A program made the position numbers and the translations under genes. This document shows, piece by piece, positions 1 through 6,320 of a stretch of 27,218 nt of DNA (the stretch's first letter is position 1; each line of letters opens with the position of its first letter). Location: the NCBI GenBank assembly GCA_934229395.1, contig CAKQDL010000024.1, positions 1 through 27,218 on the forward strand. The letters run 5' to 3'. This stretch comes from an uncultured Peptococcaceae bacterium (lineage in GTDB: Bacteria; Bacillota; Peptococcia; Peptococcales; Peptococcaceae). The notes beneath the pieces were generated by a model. The model was not told where the DNA came from, made no database searches, and saw only the letters and a program-made list of their open reading frames with translations.

Positions 1-58
1 GTGCCGTTTTTCGCTTATTTTGTTGTAACCCAAGCCTTTTCAGCCGTCTTTTGTGTGA

Positions 59-616
59 TTAGGTTTTGTTCCTTATCAACATCAAACCTTGCGTTGTCCC
101 GGCTTTGTTTTTATAAGTAACGCTTGGAACTTTGACGTCGGCAACAGCTAAATACTCTTCTTCAATTTGTCCAGTAGCCATGCAAATGCCTTCTGGATTC
201 GTGCCATCAATAACGTAGAGGTTTTCACTCGTGGAACTAGGTGGCCAGCTTGATCCTGGCCAATGGAGGACAAACGTTTTCTTACCGGCTTCGGCGGTAA
301 CGTTCCATAATTGTTCTGCCTTACATAATCTAGAATCGATAGCATAATTGAGTGTGTCCAAGCGTACAGGATCTTGGCGCCAGAAATCTGTAATGCCGTG
401 CGTCATAGGATATGCACCTGTTGCAAGTGTTGTCCACATTGGTGGAGTAATGGTTGGTAATGCGCCTAACAAAACTAAATCCTCTCGAGCAGAGCCTTTG
501 TCAAGTAATTTTTTTAGATTAGGCATATAACCTTTTTCCATATAATATTTCGATATGCACGGATCCATACCATCAATACCTAATACCATGACTTTATCCG
601 AATAGTTTTTACTCAT
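59..616 (-). pseudogene. Truncated alkaline phosphatase-fold / type I phosphodiesterase family protein, 5' part
   Basis: The reading frame gives 185 residues. The N-terminus has the family's metal-site signature (VLGIDGMDP, residues about 11-19) and the nucleophile region PTITPPMWTTLATG (about 54-67), as in type I phosphodiesterase/nucleotide pyrophosphatase proteins. Members of this family are normally about 450-550 residues, so the C-terminal metal-binding half is missing. Shortly before the stop, another minus-strand frame continues sensibly (AGDNARFDVDKEQN...) if one base is added to the CCC run at 98-100. That suggests a 1-nt frameshift. The shifted frame itself stops at 15-17, so even the repaired product is only about 200 residues inside the window. 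The start is well supported by an AGGAGG ribosome binding site about 8 nt upstream. Family call is firm; substrate is unknown; decay is inferred. Confidence 0.7.
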
Positions 617-661
617 TTTGACAACCTCCTTATTAGTAGTTACGACTTTTTATGATTAAAT

Positions 662-689
662 TTTATACTAAACATATTATTGATGTCTA
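662..689 (-). promoter_or_regulatory. Predicted promoter of the truncated phosphodiesterase gene
   Basis: On the minus strand TAGACA (684-689) and TATAAA (662-667) are separated by 16 nt, about 45 nt upstream of the start codon. Each hexamer matches the sigma-70/sigma-A consensus at 5 of 6 positions. Prediction from motif only. Confidence 0.5.
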
Positions 690-704
690 ACAGATGATTT
701 GAGC

Positions 705-733
705 GTCGCTTACCGTGTTTTACGGTAAGCGAC
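705..733. repeat. Perfect 12-bp hairpin, no T-tract
   Basis: GTCGCTTACCGT and its exact reverse complement ACGGTAAGCGAC flank a 5-nt loop (GTTTT). Neither side is followed by a T-run, so it is not an ordinary intrinsic terminator. It lies just upstream of the predicted promoter for the phosphodiesterase fragment and could be a protein-binding site or a repeat remnant. Function unknown. Confidence 0.6.
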
Positions 734-807
734 TGATTATGGACTTTAGTCTGTTGAGCGTCTTTTCAGCGAAACATTAAACCATCAGCTATGCGGGTTG
801 AGTCAAA

Positions 808-836
808 TTGTTAAAAAACACCTTTCTAGATATAAT
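808..836 (+). promoter_or_regulatory. Strong sigma-A-type promoter reading into the IS30 element
   Basis: TTGTTA (808-813) and a perfect TATAAT (831-836) are separated by exactly 17 nt on the plus strand. Downstream are an AAGGTG ribosome-binding-like site (871-876) and an ATG at 885-887. The open frame from that ATG (MAVNCNNKL...) ends after 13 codons because the IS30 inverted repeat starts at 890. This looks like the promoter and leader of a gene cut off by the insertion, or the upstream end of another mobile element. Confidence 0.55.
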
Positions 837-881
837 GGAGTTGTTCAAGCTGCCAAAATATATCAATAGAAAGGTGTTTTT
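814..881. repeat. 15-bp perfect inverted repeat with 38-nt spacer
   Basis: The arms at 814-828 (AAAAACACCTTTCTA) and 867-881 (its exact reverse complement) are separated by 38 nt. The left arm exactly occupies the spacer of the promoter at 808-836, and the right arm carries the AAGGTG ribosome-binding-like site. Because the left arm lies upstream of the expected transcription start, the pair cannot fold together in RNA made from that promoter. It could act as a DNA operator or mobile-element end, or as a terminator for transcripts arriving from further upstream. Confidence 0.6.
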
Positions 882-922
882 AATATGGCGGTAAATTGCA
901 ATAACAAATTGAACACTCTCTG

Positions 923-1393
923 CTAAAAATTTAGCGCATAAATTCTATCTAATTGTTTTTCAAACATTTCATTTGGTGTGCAGTATCTCAATACCCTTCG
1001 TGGCGAATCATTCATACTGTCTGCGAAGCTTAGAATATCGTTTTCAGAGTAAATTTCTATGGATTTGCCTTTTGGTAGGTAGTTTCTAAAAATACGGTTA
1101 TACCGCTCATTTTGACCTCTTCCCCAGGACGAGTAGGGATGAGCAAAGTATACGCCTGTTTCGTCTGTTTCTTCTTCAGAAAATGCTGCGAATTCGGAGC
1201 CATTGTCCACGGTTATGGTTTTGAACACTTTTCCAAACTGGCTACCAAACTCCTCATGCAATTGTGTCATGCCTTGTTTAACAGATTCGGCATCTTTTCC
1301 AGGGATCTTGATGGCTATGTAGAAGCGAGTCAACTTCTCAATGCCTGTAAGAATAACGGCTTCTTTTCCCTTACGTTTGCCTACAACAGCCAA
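923..1393 (-). pseudogene. IS30-family transposase, C-terminal catalytic fragment
   Basis: This fragment spans most of the catalytic core: VGKRKGKEAVILTGIEK, then TVDNGSEF with the second catalytic Asp, then HPYSSWGRGQNERYNR with the catalytic Glu, and the usual C-terminal TPNEMFEKQ. It lacks the helix-turn-helix N-terminus and the first catalytic Asp. The only available start is an in-frame TTG, so it is probably not an independent gene. The upstream frame is interrupted by a TAA a few codons before. The DDE/IS30 assignment is secure from the motifs. Confidence 0.8.
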
Positions 1394-1527
1394 GGCCTCT
1401 TAACTTGTGGGCTACCCAGGCGATAAATCGGTTATTCACCAATACCTTCATCTTGCAGCCACAGGCTTTTCTGTTTTGCTCATATTGCTTTTGGGCATAC
1501 TTAGCCGAATATTTCGGTACAGGTCCT
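1394..1527 (-). pseudogene. Displaced internal segment of an IS30 transposase
   Basis: The minus strand encodes about 45 residues, KGPVPKYSAKYAQKQYEQ... to ...RFIAWVAHKLRG. In IS30 transposases a segment of this kind (xxYxAxxAQxxYExNRKxCG) sits between the N-terminal helix-turn-helix and the KTLYN linker. Here it lies after the first-Asp region and before the C-terminal catalytic part, in a different frame from its downstream neighbour. This is direct evidence for rearrangement or recombination between two copies. Confidence 0.6.
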
Positions 1528-1908
1528 TTATTGCTTCTCGACTAAAGTGAGAACGGCAGATTCTTTTCCGCCTCTACGGCCTACTACGGTATCAATTTCC
1601 CAATGACCGCATTCAATTCTTTCCGCGATTGTAGCCGGACGCTCATCGATACTCTTACCGGAAATGCGTTTGTGCTGTCTCACTTTCATGCGCTTCTTCT
1701 TTGAACGACCGAGAGCTTCTGGAACATCAAAAAGCGTGAGAGGCAAATTGCCATCTTGCAGTTCGTTATAGAGCGTCTTTGTACAAACCATATGGCGAAG
1801 AGAAAAGTTTAGCTTTTTGAAAATCTTAAGGCTGCATCTATCCTCAAATTTAAGGTGCCGTCCTCTTTGTCGTGATGACGTAAATGAGCTAGAATTAGTT
1901 TGACGCAT
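1528..1908 (-). pseudogene. IS30-family transposase, N-terminal fragment with internal deletion
   Basis: The likely start is the ATG at 1906-1908, preceded by GGAGGAGAAC. The fragment begins with the IS30-type N-terminal helix-turn-helix (LKFEDRCSLKIFKKLNFSLRHM, about residues 19-40). It then jumps directly to VCTKTLYNELQDGNL, so about 80-100 residues expected between them are missing. It continues through GHWEIDTVVGRRGGKES, with the first catalytic Asp, and stops after LTLVEKQ. The end overlaps in content with the beginning of the C-terminal fragment but differs in sequence, as if two different IS30 copies were joined. Confidence 0.75.
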
Positions 1909-2122
1909 GGATGTTCTCCTCCAGTAGGTTTTGTGTGGTAACTTCATTCTACCAAAAGAGAGCATCATGGGTCATTTTTTTATTGTTCAACTTCATTTTA
2001 CAATCTACCAAGTATATCATTTTACGGTTGGCATAAAAATAGACCTCGTGGAAACGGGGTCTCAGACTGTCGATAAACCTAAAATGTGTATGCAAATAGA
2101 AAGTTTTCTAGACTCCGCTTAG

Positions 2123-2144
2123 CCTTCCCCACATGGGGGGAAGG
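2123..2144. repeat. CCTTCCCC/GGGGAAGG hairpin (left copy)
   Basis: An 8-bp perfect stem is followed by GTGGCGGCGTAGCCGACGGA and GAGGGG, and is part of the nested element at 2041-2359. The unit reappears inverted at 2263-2284. It resembles short palindromic repeats that I associate with gut Firmicutes genomes; this recollection is unverified. Confidence 0.6.
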
Positions 2145-2262
2145 TGGCGGCGTAGCCGACGGATGAGGGGTATGAGCGCCAGCGAATGATCGATTTAGCT
2201 GAAAAGTGTGGTGAAAACACACCCTCATCCGAGTTTTCTTCCGCCCTGCTCCAGAAAGCCCA

Positions 2263-2284
2263 CCTTCCCCCTCAAGGGGGAAGG
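2263..2284. repeat. CCTTCCCCC/GGGGGAAGG hairpin (right, inverted copy)
   Basis: A 9-bp perfect stem with a TCAA-type loop. With the adjoining ACCCTCATCC (2221-2230) it forms the inverted counterpart of the unit at 2123-2170. Confidence 0.6.
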
Positions 2285-2467
2285 CTTCACAAATGCATAC
2301 ACAACTTTTCTAGAAATCGAACTTTTTCTACAGTCTGAGACCTCGTGGAAACGGGGTCTATTTTATTAACTTAATGACATTGCCCTTAAAAAGAATGGAA
2401 GGCTTTATCTATTCATTTGCAGGCTGTATGTCTATTTCTCGCTCGTCCCCATTATCTCTTAATACTT

Positions 2468-3046
2468 CTATACTGCTACAACGTTTTCGCCCATAAAACA
2501 ATCGTATTCCGGAGAATAATATTGTACCATCCCCCTGTAGATACATTCCACGCCTGGGAGATTGAAAAAATCGTGAGGACGCATAAGGCTTGGCGGCTTC
2601 GTTAACCCCTCATATCCTGACGCGCGCAGCATTTCTGCTACAAATTGCGAGCAAAAATATTTATTTTGGCGTTTTCTATCAATCCCAAAATAACAATACA
2701 AGAGTCCTAAAATGCTGTACTGCATTTGCGGGTCATAATTTTGGAAGGCCACGATACGCTGATTAACGTTATAAACAAGGTCTTCTTCCACCTCTAGACG
2801 CAATACATAAATTTCTGTTTTGCCGTATCTTTTGAAGAAGCCTTCGTTGATGCTCTCTTCTACAAAGCCATTGTTAAAAACATTGTAAATACCTTTTCTG
2901 CCAAAGGAATAAAGATTGGCCAGACTTGCATCTGTGGTAATAGAGCTGTGATTCACACTCACACCCAAGCTGTGTTGAATGGCTCTCCCTAGCAAGGTAT
3001 GCGTTTTAGATACAACAATGTATATATAGTCATTTGATATGTGCAT
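2468..3046 (-). CDS. Permuted NlpC/P60 (papain-like) family protein
   Basis: A 192-residue soluble protein without a signal peptide. It has the circularly permuted NlpC/P60 layout: a His in VNHSSI (His33), an internal YSFGRKGIYN segment (about 46-55) and a late Cys in YFCSQFVAEML (Cys132). These match the His...Cys order of YiiX/YaeF-like papain-fold enzymes, which hydrolyse amide or thioester bonds. The substrate cannot be told from sequence. The start has a GAGGG site about 7 nt upstream, and a good promoter lies at 3130-3158. The gene stands alone: the smpB-operon terminator is upstream and the repeat element downstream. Homologues are usually annotated as hypothetical proteins. Fold assignment is fairly confident, activity is inferred. 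Confidence 0.7.
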   Translation of the reverse strand: MHISNDYIYIVVSKTHTLLGRAIQHSLGVSVNHSSITTDASLANLYSFGRKGIYNVFNNGFVEESINEGFFKRYGKTEIYVLRLEVEEDLVYNVNQRIVAFQNYDPQMQYSILGLLYCYFGIDRKRQNKYFCSQFVAEMLRASGYEGLTKPPSLMRPHDFFNLPGVECIYRGMVQYYSPEYDCFMGENVVAV

Positions 3047-3129
3047 CTACAAGCCCTCTCTTTTTCCACATTATTTTGTGTTTTCATTACGGAGCATTTT
3101 TCATCTTAACCGCTAACTTACGATTTTTT

Positions 3130-3158
3130 ATTTTAATCACACAAGACACTAATGTCAA
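3130..3158 (-). promoter_or_regulatory. Predicted promoter of the NlpC/P60-like gene
   Basis: On the minus strand a perfect TTGACA (3153-3158) and TAAAAT (3130-3135) are separated by 17 nt. The start codon lies about 85 nt downstream, and the terminator of the preceding transcript is immediately upstream. Confidence 0.7.
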
Positions 3159-3182
3159 TATGTTGTGTAAAAATAGGTTCAA

Positions 3183-3220
3183 ACAAAAACAACACACCTC
3201 GAAGGGGAGATGTGTTGTTT
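3183..3220 (-). terminator. Intrinsic terminator after smpB/61-aa gene
   Basis: The arms 3187-3200 and 3207-3220 form a 14-bp stem with one mismatch and a 6-nt loop. Read on the minus strand it is followed by a T-rich run (TTTTTGTTT). It closes the rnr-smpB transcript. Confidence 0.8.
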
Positions 3221-3243
3221 CTCTTACCATATTTACCAGTCTT

Positions 3244-3429
3244 CTATTCCTGCTCTCTATATAGCGGATCTTCTTCAGCCGGCGCTTCTTTGGCAATATC
3301 CAAAAGAATATTCATGCCCACTGCTGCTGCAGCAAGGATGCCTGCATGAACGACTTTATTTTTTGTGGTTCTGCCAACTTCATTAAATAGCGCATTTCTG
3401 AGCTCACTGTTTTTCATTGCTTTGGCCAT
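3244..3429 (-). CDS. Hypothetical 61-aa protein, coupled to smpB
   Basis: I do not recognise this protein. It has a polar, charged N-terminus (MAKAMKNSELRNALFNEVGR), a mostly hydrophobic middle (about residues 26-46, VVHAGILAAAAVGMN...) that could be an amphipathic or membrane helix, and an acidic tail (EAPAEEDPLYREQE). Its ATG overlaps the smpB stop in a TAATG, a standard translational-coupling arrangement, and a GGGAG site lies 9 nt upstream. It is followed directly by a terminator, so it is the last gene of the rnr-smpB operon. The tight coupling and clean RBS argue for a real gene; a role alongside trans-translation would be speculation. Confidence 0.6.
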   Translation of the reverse strand: MAKAMKNSELRNALFNEVGRTTKNKVVHAGILAAAAVGMNILLDIAKEAPAEEDPLYREQE

Positions 3430-3887
3430 TATCGACGCTCCCTTTCTCTTAAGGCGCGATGTATTTCGCGCTCTGCTGTTTTCTTGGCTTCTATGGCACG
3501 CTTGTCGTAAAGTTTCTTACCTTTTGCAACGGCCACTTCAAGCTTCACGCGTCCATCTTTAAAATAAAGCTTTGTTGGAATAAGCGCCAAGCCTTGTTCT
3601 TGGGTTTTCTCGCGCAGCTTGGTGATTTCTTTTTTGTGCAACAAAAGCTTACGTTTTCTCAAGGGATCCACGTTGAATCTATTGCCTTGTTCAAAAGGGC
3701 TCACGTGCATACCTTCAATATAGGCTTCATCGTTTTGGATGAATATATAGGAATCCTTTAAATTGACACGTCCAGCGCGCATGGATTTCACTTCTGTGCC
3801 AGTAAGCACAAGACCGGCTTCTACCGCCTCCATAATGAAATAATCATGCCTTGCCTTTCGGTTTTCTGCTATTTGTTTTTGACCCAC
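3429..3887 (-). CDS. smpB: SsrA-binding protein SmpB
   Basis: SmpB binds tmRNA (SsrA) and brings it to stalled ribosomes in trans-translation. The 152-residue product has the standard family length and motifs: an N-terminal NRKARHDYFI, GLVLTGTEVKSMR (about 26-38) and a basic C-terminal tail with KGKKLYDKR and repeated K/R/E. It starts with GTG (3885-3887), preceded by GAGGA about 10 nt upstream. Its first 44 nt lie inside the 3' end of rnr, so the two genes overlap in different frames. In many Firmicutes rnr and smpB are neighbours, which fits a shared role in clearing stalled or defective mRNA. No ssrA gene is visible here. Identity is secure. Confidence 0.96.
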   Translation of the reverse strand: MGQKQIAENRKARHDYFIMEAVEAGLVLTGTEVKSMRAGRVNLKDSYIFIQNDEAYIEGMHVSPFEQGNRFNVDPLRKRKLLLHKKEITKLREKTQEQGLALIPTKLYFKDGRVKLEVAVAKGKKLYDKRAIEAKKTAEREIHRALRERERR

Positions 3888-6207
3888 TGTTCTTCGTCCT
3901 CTTCCCGTATTTCTTGCCTGCGGTTTTTCTACCTTTGCTTGATGTTCTGGTACCCTTCACAGACTTTATATTTTTCTTTTTATCAGCTTCTTTATATTTT
4001 TTTCCTGTTTCCTTGCGCTTTACGCCCTCGCCGGAAGGCTGCGCTTTTGCAGCTGGCTTACGTTTTGAAACTTGGCGCTCGCCTTTTAGCACAAAGTCTA
4101 TGTTGGCTTCTTTGATGCTTACATTGTCGAGCACCACGTCAACGTGCTGACCAAGCTTAAAGGTGCGGCCAGTGTGTTCCCCGACCAAGCAGATGCCGTC
4201 GGCGTCGTAGTTGTAGTAATCATCGTATAGGCTCGAAATATGCACCAAGCCTTCTACGGAATTTGGCAAGCGCACAAAGAAACCGAAGGATGTCACGCTT
4301 GAGATTTGACCTTCGAAGGTTTCACCAACGTATGGCACCATATACTCAGCCTTTTTCAAATCGACACTCGCGCGTTCTGCTTCTTCGGCATTGCGTTCAC
4401 AAGCACTCGCCTGTTCTGCAGCATCGTGGTACGCTTTTTCATAATGAGCAATGCGATGGTCATTCATACGCATACCAGTTTGCGAAAACTCCTTAATGGT
4501 ACGATGGATAGACAGGTCGCAATAGCGGCGAATTGGCGACGTAAAATGTGTGTATTGCTTGGAAGCCAAACCAAAGTGGCTTGTTTTGCTTGTGGTGTAA
4601 TAGGCGTGGTTCATCATGCGCAGCATCATCATACTGACAATGTCGCCACACTCCTTGTGCTCAGCCTCTGCCAAAATCCATTGAAGCTCCTTTGGACCAA
4701 CGCTTTTGCGCTCTCCTGGAAGCACAATGCCTAGGCGCTGAATGTATTGCAAAAAGGCCTCTTGCTTTTCTGGCTCTGGATCCTCATGTACGCGGTAAAT
4801 AAATGGAATTTGGCGGCGGAAAAAGTGAGCAGCGACGGTTTCGTTGGCCAAAATCATGAACTCCTCAATGATTTTTTCAGCTTCACCACGTTCGCGGAAA
4901 GTAATGTCTTTGACACGACCTTGATCGTCTAAGATGATTTTGCTCTCTGGAATATCAAATTCCAAGGCGCCTCGATCAATGCGTTTCTTATGCAAAATCT
5001 TGCTTAACGCGAGCATATCATTGAAAGTTTCTACGTAGGATTCATCCTCTGGGAAAGCTTGTTGCTCTAAGATATGATTGACCAAGTCGTAGGTGAAACG
5101 TTTTTCAACATTAATCACCGACTCGCAAAGTTCATAGGAAACAACCTTACCCTGCTTGTTAACCTCCATCACGCAAGAAACAGTCAAGCGGTCTTCACCG
5201 GCATTGAGGCTGCAAATGCCGTTTGAAATTTCTGGTGGCAGCATTGGCAGCACACGGTCCACAAAATACACGCTTGTGCCACGACGATAGGCTTCTTGAT
5301 CCAAAATAGAATTCTCACGAATGTATTCTGCAACGTCTGCAATGTGTACGCTGAGCATATAATTGCCGTTGGATAAAATTTCTACCGATACGGCATCGTC
5401 CAAATCCTTGGAGTCAGCGCCGTCTATGGTTACAATGTGACTATAATATCTAAAATCACGACGTTTGCTAGAAATATTCATCGGTTGGGCACAAATTTTT
5501 TGCGCTTCTCTTTTTTGCTCCGTTGTAAAATCTGGATCTAGATCATAACGATAGACAAGGGAAAGAACATCCACCCCCGGCTCGGTTGCCTTACCAATGC
5601 GAGCAGTGATTTCACCCTCTGGAATTTCGCCTTGCTTGCCCCAATAGGTGATTTCAACGAGGACCTTGTCCCCTTCCTGGGCATGGTGCCTTGCATCTAG
5701 TGGCACAATGATGTCTTGCCCAAAGGTAAGATTATCTGGCACTACATAGGCATAATGCTTCTTCGGCTTATAGGTGCCTACATAGGTTTTGTTGTGACGT
5801 TCTATAATACGCACCACTTCGCATTCATCGCGTTTGCCACTGTCGCCAACCATCATGGCACCATGCTTCATAAGTCGCACAATAACACGGTCGCCATTTT
5901 GGGCGGAATTCAGACAGTCAGGAGGAATAAATAAATCCTGAGCGTCTGCGTCGTTTTCTATAATCAAAAAGCCGTAGCCTTTCTTTGTTTTCTTTACACG
6001 GCCTGTTATCAAATTCATTTGCTCTGGAATACCGTAGCGATCCATTCTATTTTTTACAAGACGGCCTTCTTTTTCCAACGCATCCAAGGCTTCTTGGATT
6101 TCAATTGGTTGGATTTTTTTTCCCTCAAAAATTTTCATAATGTCTTCAAAACTTGTTGGGCCTGTAATGGAATCTTTTAAATGCTTATACACAAATTCGC
6201 GGTTCAT
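3844..6207 (-). CDS. rnr: Ribonuclease R
   Basis: A processive 3'-to-5' exoribonuclease of the RNB/RNase II family that degrades structured RNA. Domains in order: a winged-helix-like N-terminus (about 1-65), cold-shock-type OB folds (about 65-215), and the RNB catalytic domain with the acidic cluster GADSKDLDDA (about 262-271) and the conserved PxLPxxISN...LNxGxDR region. An S1 RNA-binding domain (about 630-705) and an 80-residue Lys-rich tail follow. An upstream GTG at 6216 is possible. The ATG at 6207 is preferred because GAGGTGG lies 5 nt before it, giving 787 residues. The end overlaps smpB by 44 nt. Identity is secure; only the start is open. Confidence 0.95.
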   Translation of the reverse strand: MNREFVYKHLKDSITGPTSFEDIMKIFEGKKIQPIEIQEALDALEKEGRLVKNRMDRYGIPEQMNLITGRVKKTKKGYGFLIIENDADAQDLFIPPDCLNSAQNGDRVIVRLMKHGAMMVGDSGKRDECEVVRIIERHNKTYVGTYKPKKHYAYVVPDNLTFGQDIIVPLDARHHAQEGDKVLVEITYWGKQGEIPEGEITARIGKATEPGVDVLSLVYRYDLDPDFTTEQKREAQKICAQPMNISSKRRDFRYYSHIVTIDGADSKDLDDAVSVEILSNGNYMLSVHIADVAEYIRENSILDQEAYRRGTSVYFVDRVLPMLPPEISNGICSLNAGEDRLTVSCVMEVNKQGKVVSYELCESVINVEKRFTYDLVNHILEQQAFPEDESYVETFNDMLALSKILHKKRIDRGALEFDIPESKIILDDQGRVKDITFRERGEAEKIIEEFMILANETVAAHFFRRQIPFIYRVHEDPEPEKQEAFLQYIQRLGIVLPGERKSVGPKELQWILAEAEHKECGDIVSMMMLRMMNHAYYTTSKTSHFGLASKQYTHFTSPIRRYCDLSIHRTIKEFSQTGMRMNDHRIAHYEKAYHDAAEQASACERNAEEAERASVDLKKAEYMVPYVGETFEGQISSVTSFGFFVRLPNSVEGLVHISSLYDDYYNYDADGICLVGEHTGRTFKLGQHVDVVLDNVSIKEANIDFVLKGERQVSKRKPAAKAQPSGEGVKRKETGKKYKEADKKKNIKSVKGTRTSSKGRKTAGKKYGKRTKNSGSKTNSRKPKGKA

Positions 6208-6274
6208 AGCATCCACCTCACTTGACTATACAATATCACAACGGGCTTTATGGGTGCAACTATCACAATAAAAC

Positions 6275-6320
6275 AAAAACCAGCGACGGAGATTTTTTCT
6301 CTCGTCACTGGTTTTATTTT
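6275..6320 (-). terminator. Intrinsic terminator after argH
   Basis: A long inverted repeat (AAAACCAGCGACGGAGA against TCTCTCGTCACTGGTTTT, with a mismatch and a bulge) around a short T-run. On the minus strand the stem is followed by a T-rich stretch, ending the arginine operon before rnr. The plus side is also T-rich. The remaining 6217-6274 must hold the rnr promoter, but I see no convincing hexamer pair. Confidence 0.8.

Larger units (their letters stand above)
890..2009 (-). mobile_element. IS30-family insertion sequence, degenerate
   Basis: The imperfect terminal inverted repeats are 25 nt at each end (890-914 and 1985-2009) and match at about 18 of 25 positions; both begin with GGTA or its reverse complement. 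The 1120-bp span is typical of IS30 elements. The internal sequence encodes fragments of an IS30 DDE transposase on the minus strand, in three pieces. I see no clear target-site duplication: the outer flanks are TATGGC and AAGTAT. The element cannot make an intact transposase. The ends were placed by eye and could be off by a few bases. Confidence 0.65.
2041..2359. repeat. Nested palindromic MITE/REP-like element
   Basis: Two identical 22-bp imperfect hairpins (2041-2062 and 2338-2359, AGACCTCGTGG...GGGGTCT) flank a 275-bp interior. The interior begins and ends with perfect inverted repeats: GGTCTCAGACTGT at 2058-2070 and its reverse complement at 2330-2342. Further in, both halves carry TGTGTATGCA-type and CTAGAAA-type matches. 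They then carry inverted copies of a CCTTCCCC...GGGGAAGGTGG...GGATGAGGG unit (about 2121-2170 and 2221-2286). No protein is encoded. Each outer hairpin runs into a T-rich stretch outward, so the element could terminate transcription in both directions. Confidence 0.75.

Noticed and set aside
2041..2359. Possible CRISPR from two identical 22-bp repeats
   Set aside because: There are only two copies, spaced 275 nt apart with structured, inverted interior sequence and no cas genes. It fits a palindromic repeat element.
3047..3243. Possible tmRNA (ssrA) gene next to smpB
   Set aside because: The gap is under 200 nt, holds a promoter and a terminator, and shows no tRNA-like ends.
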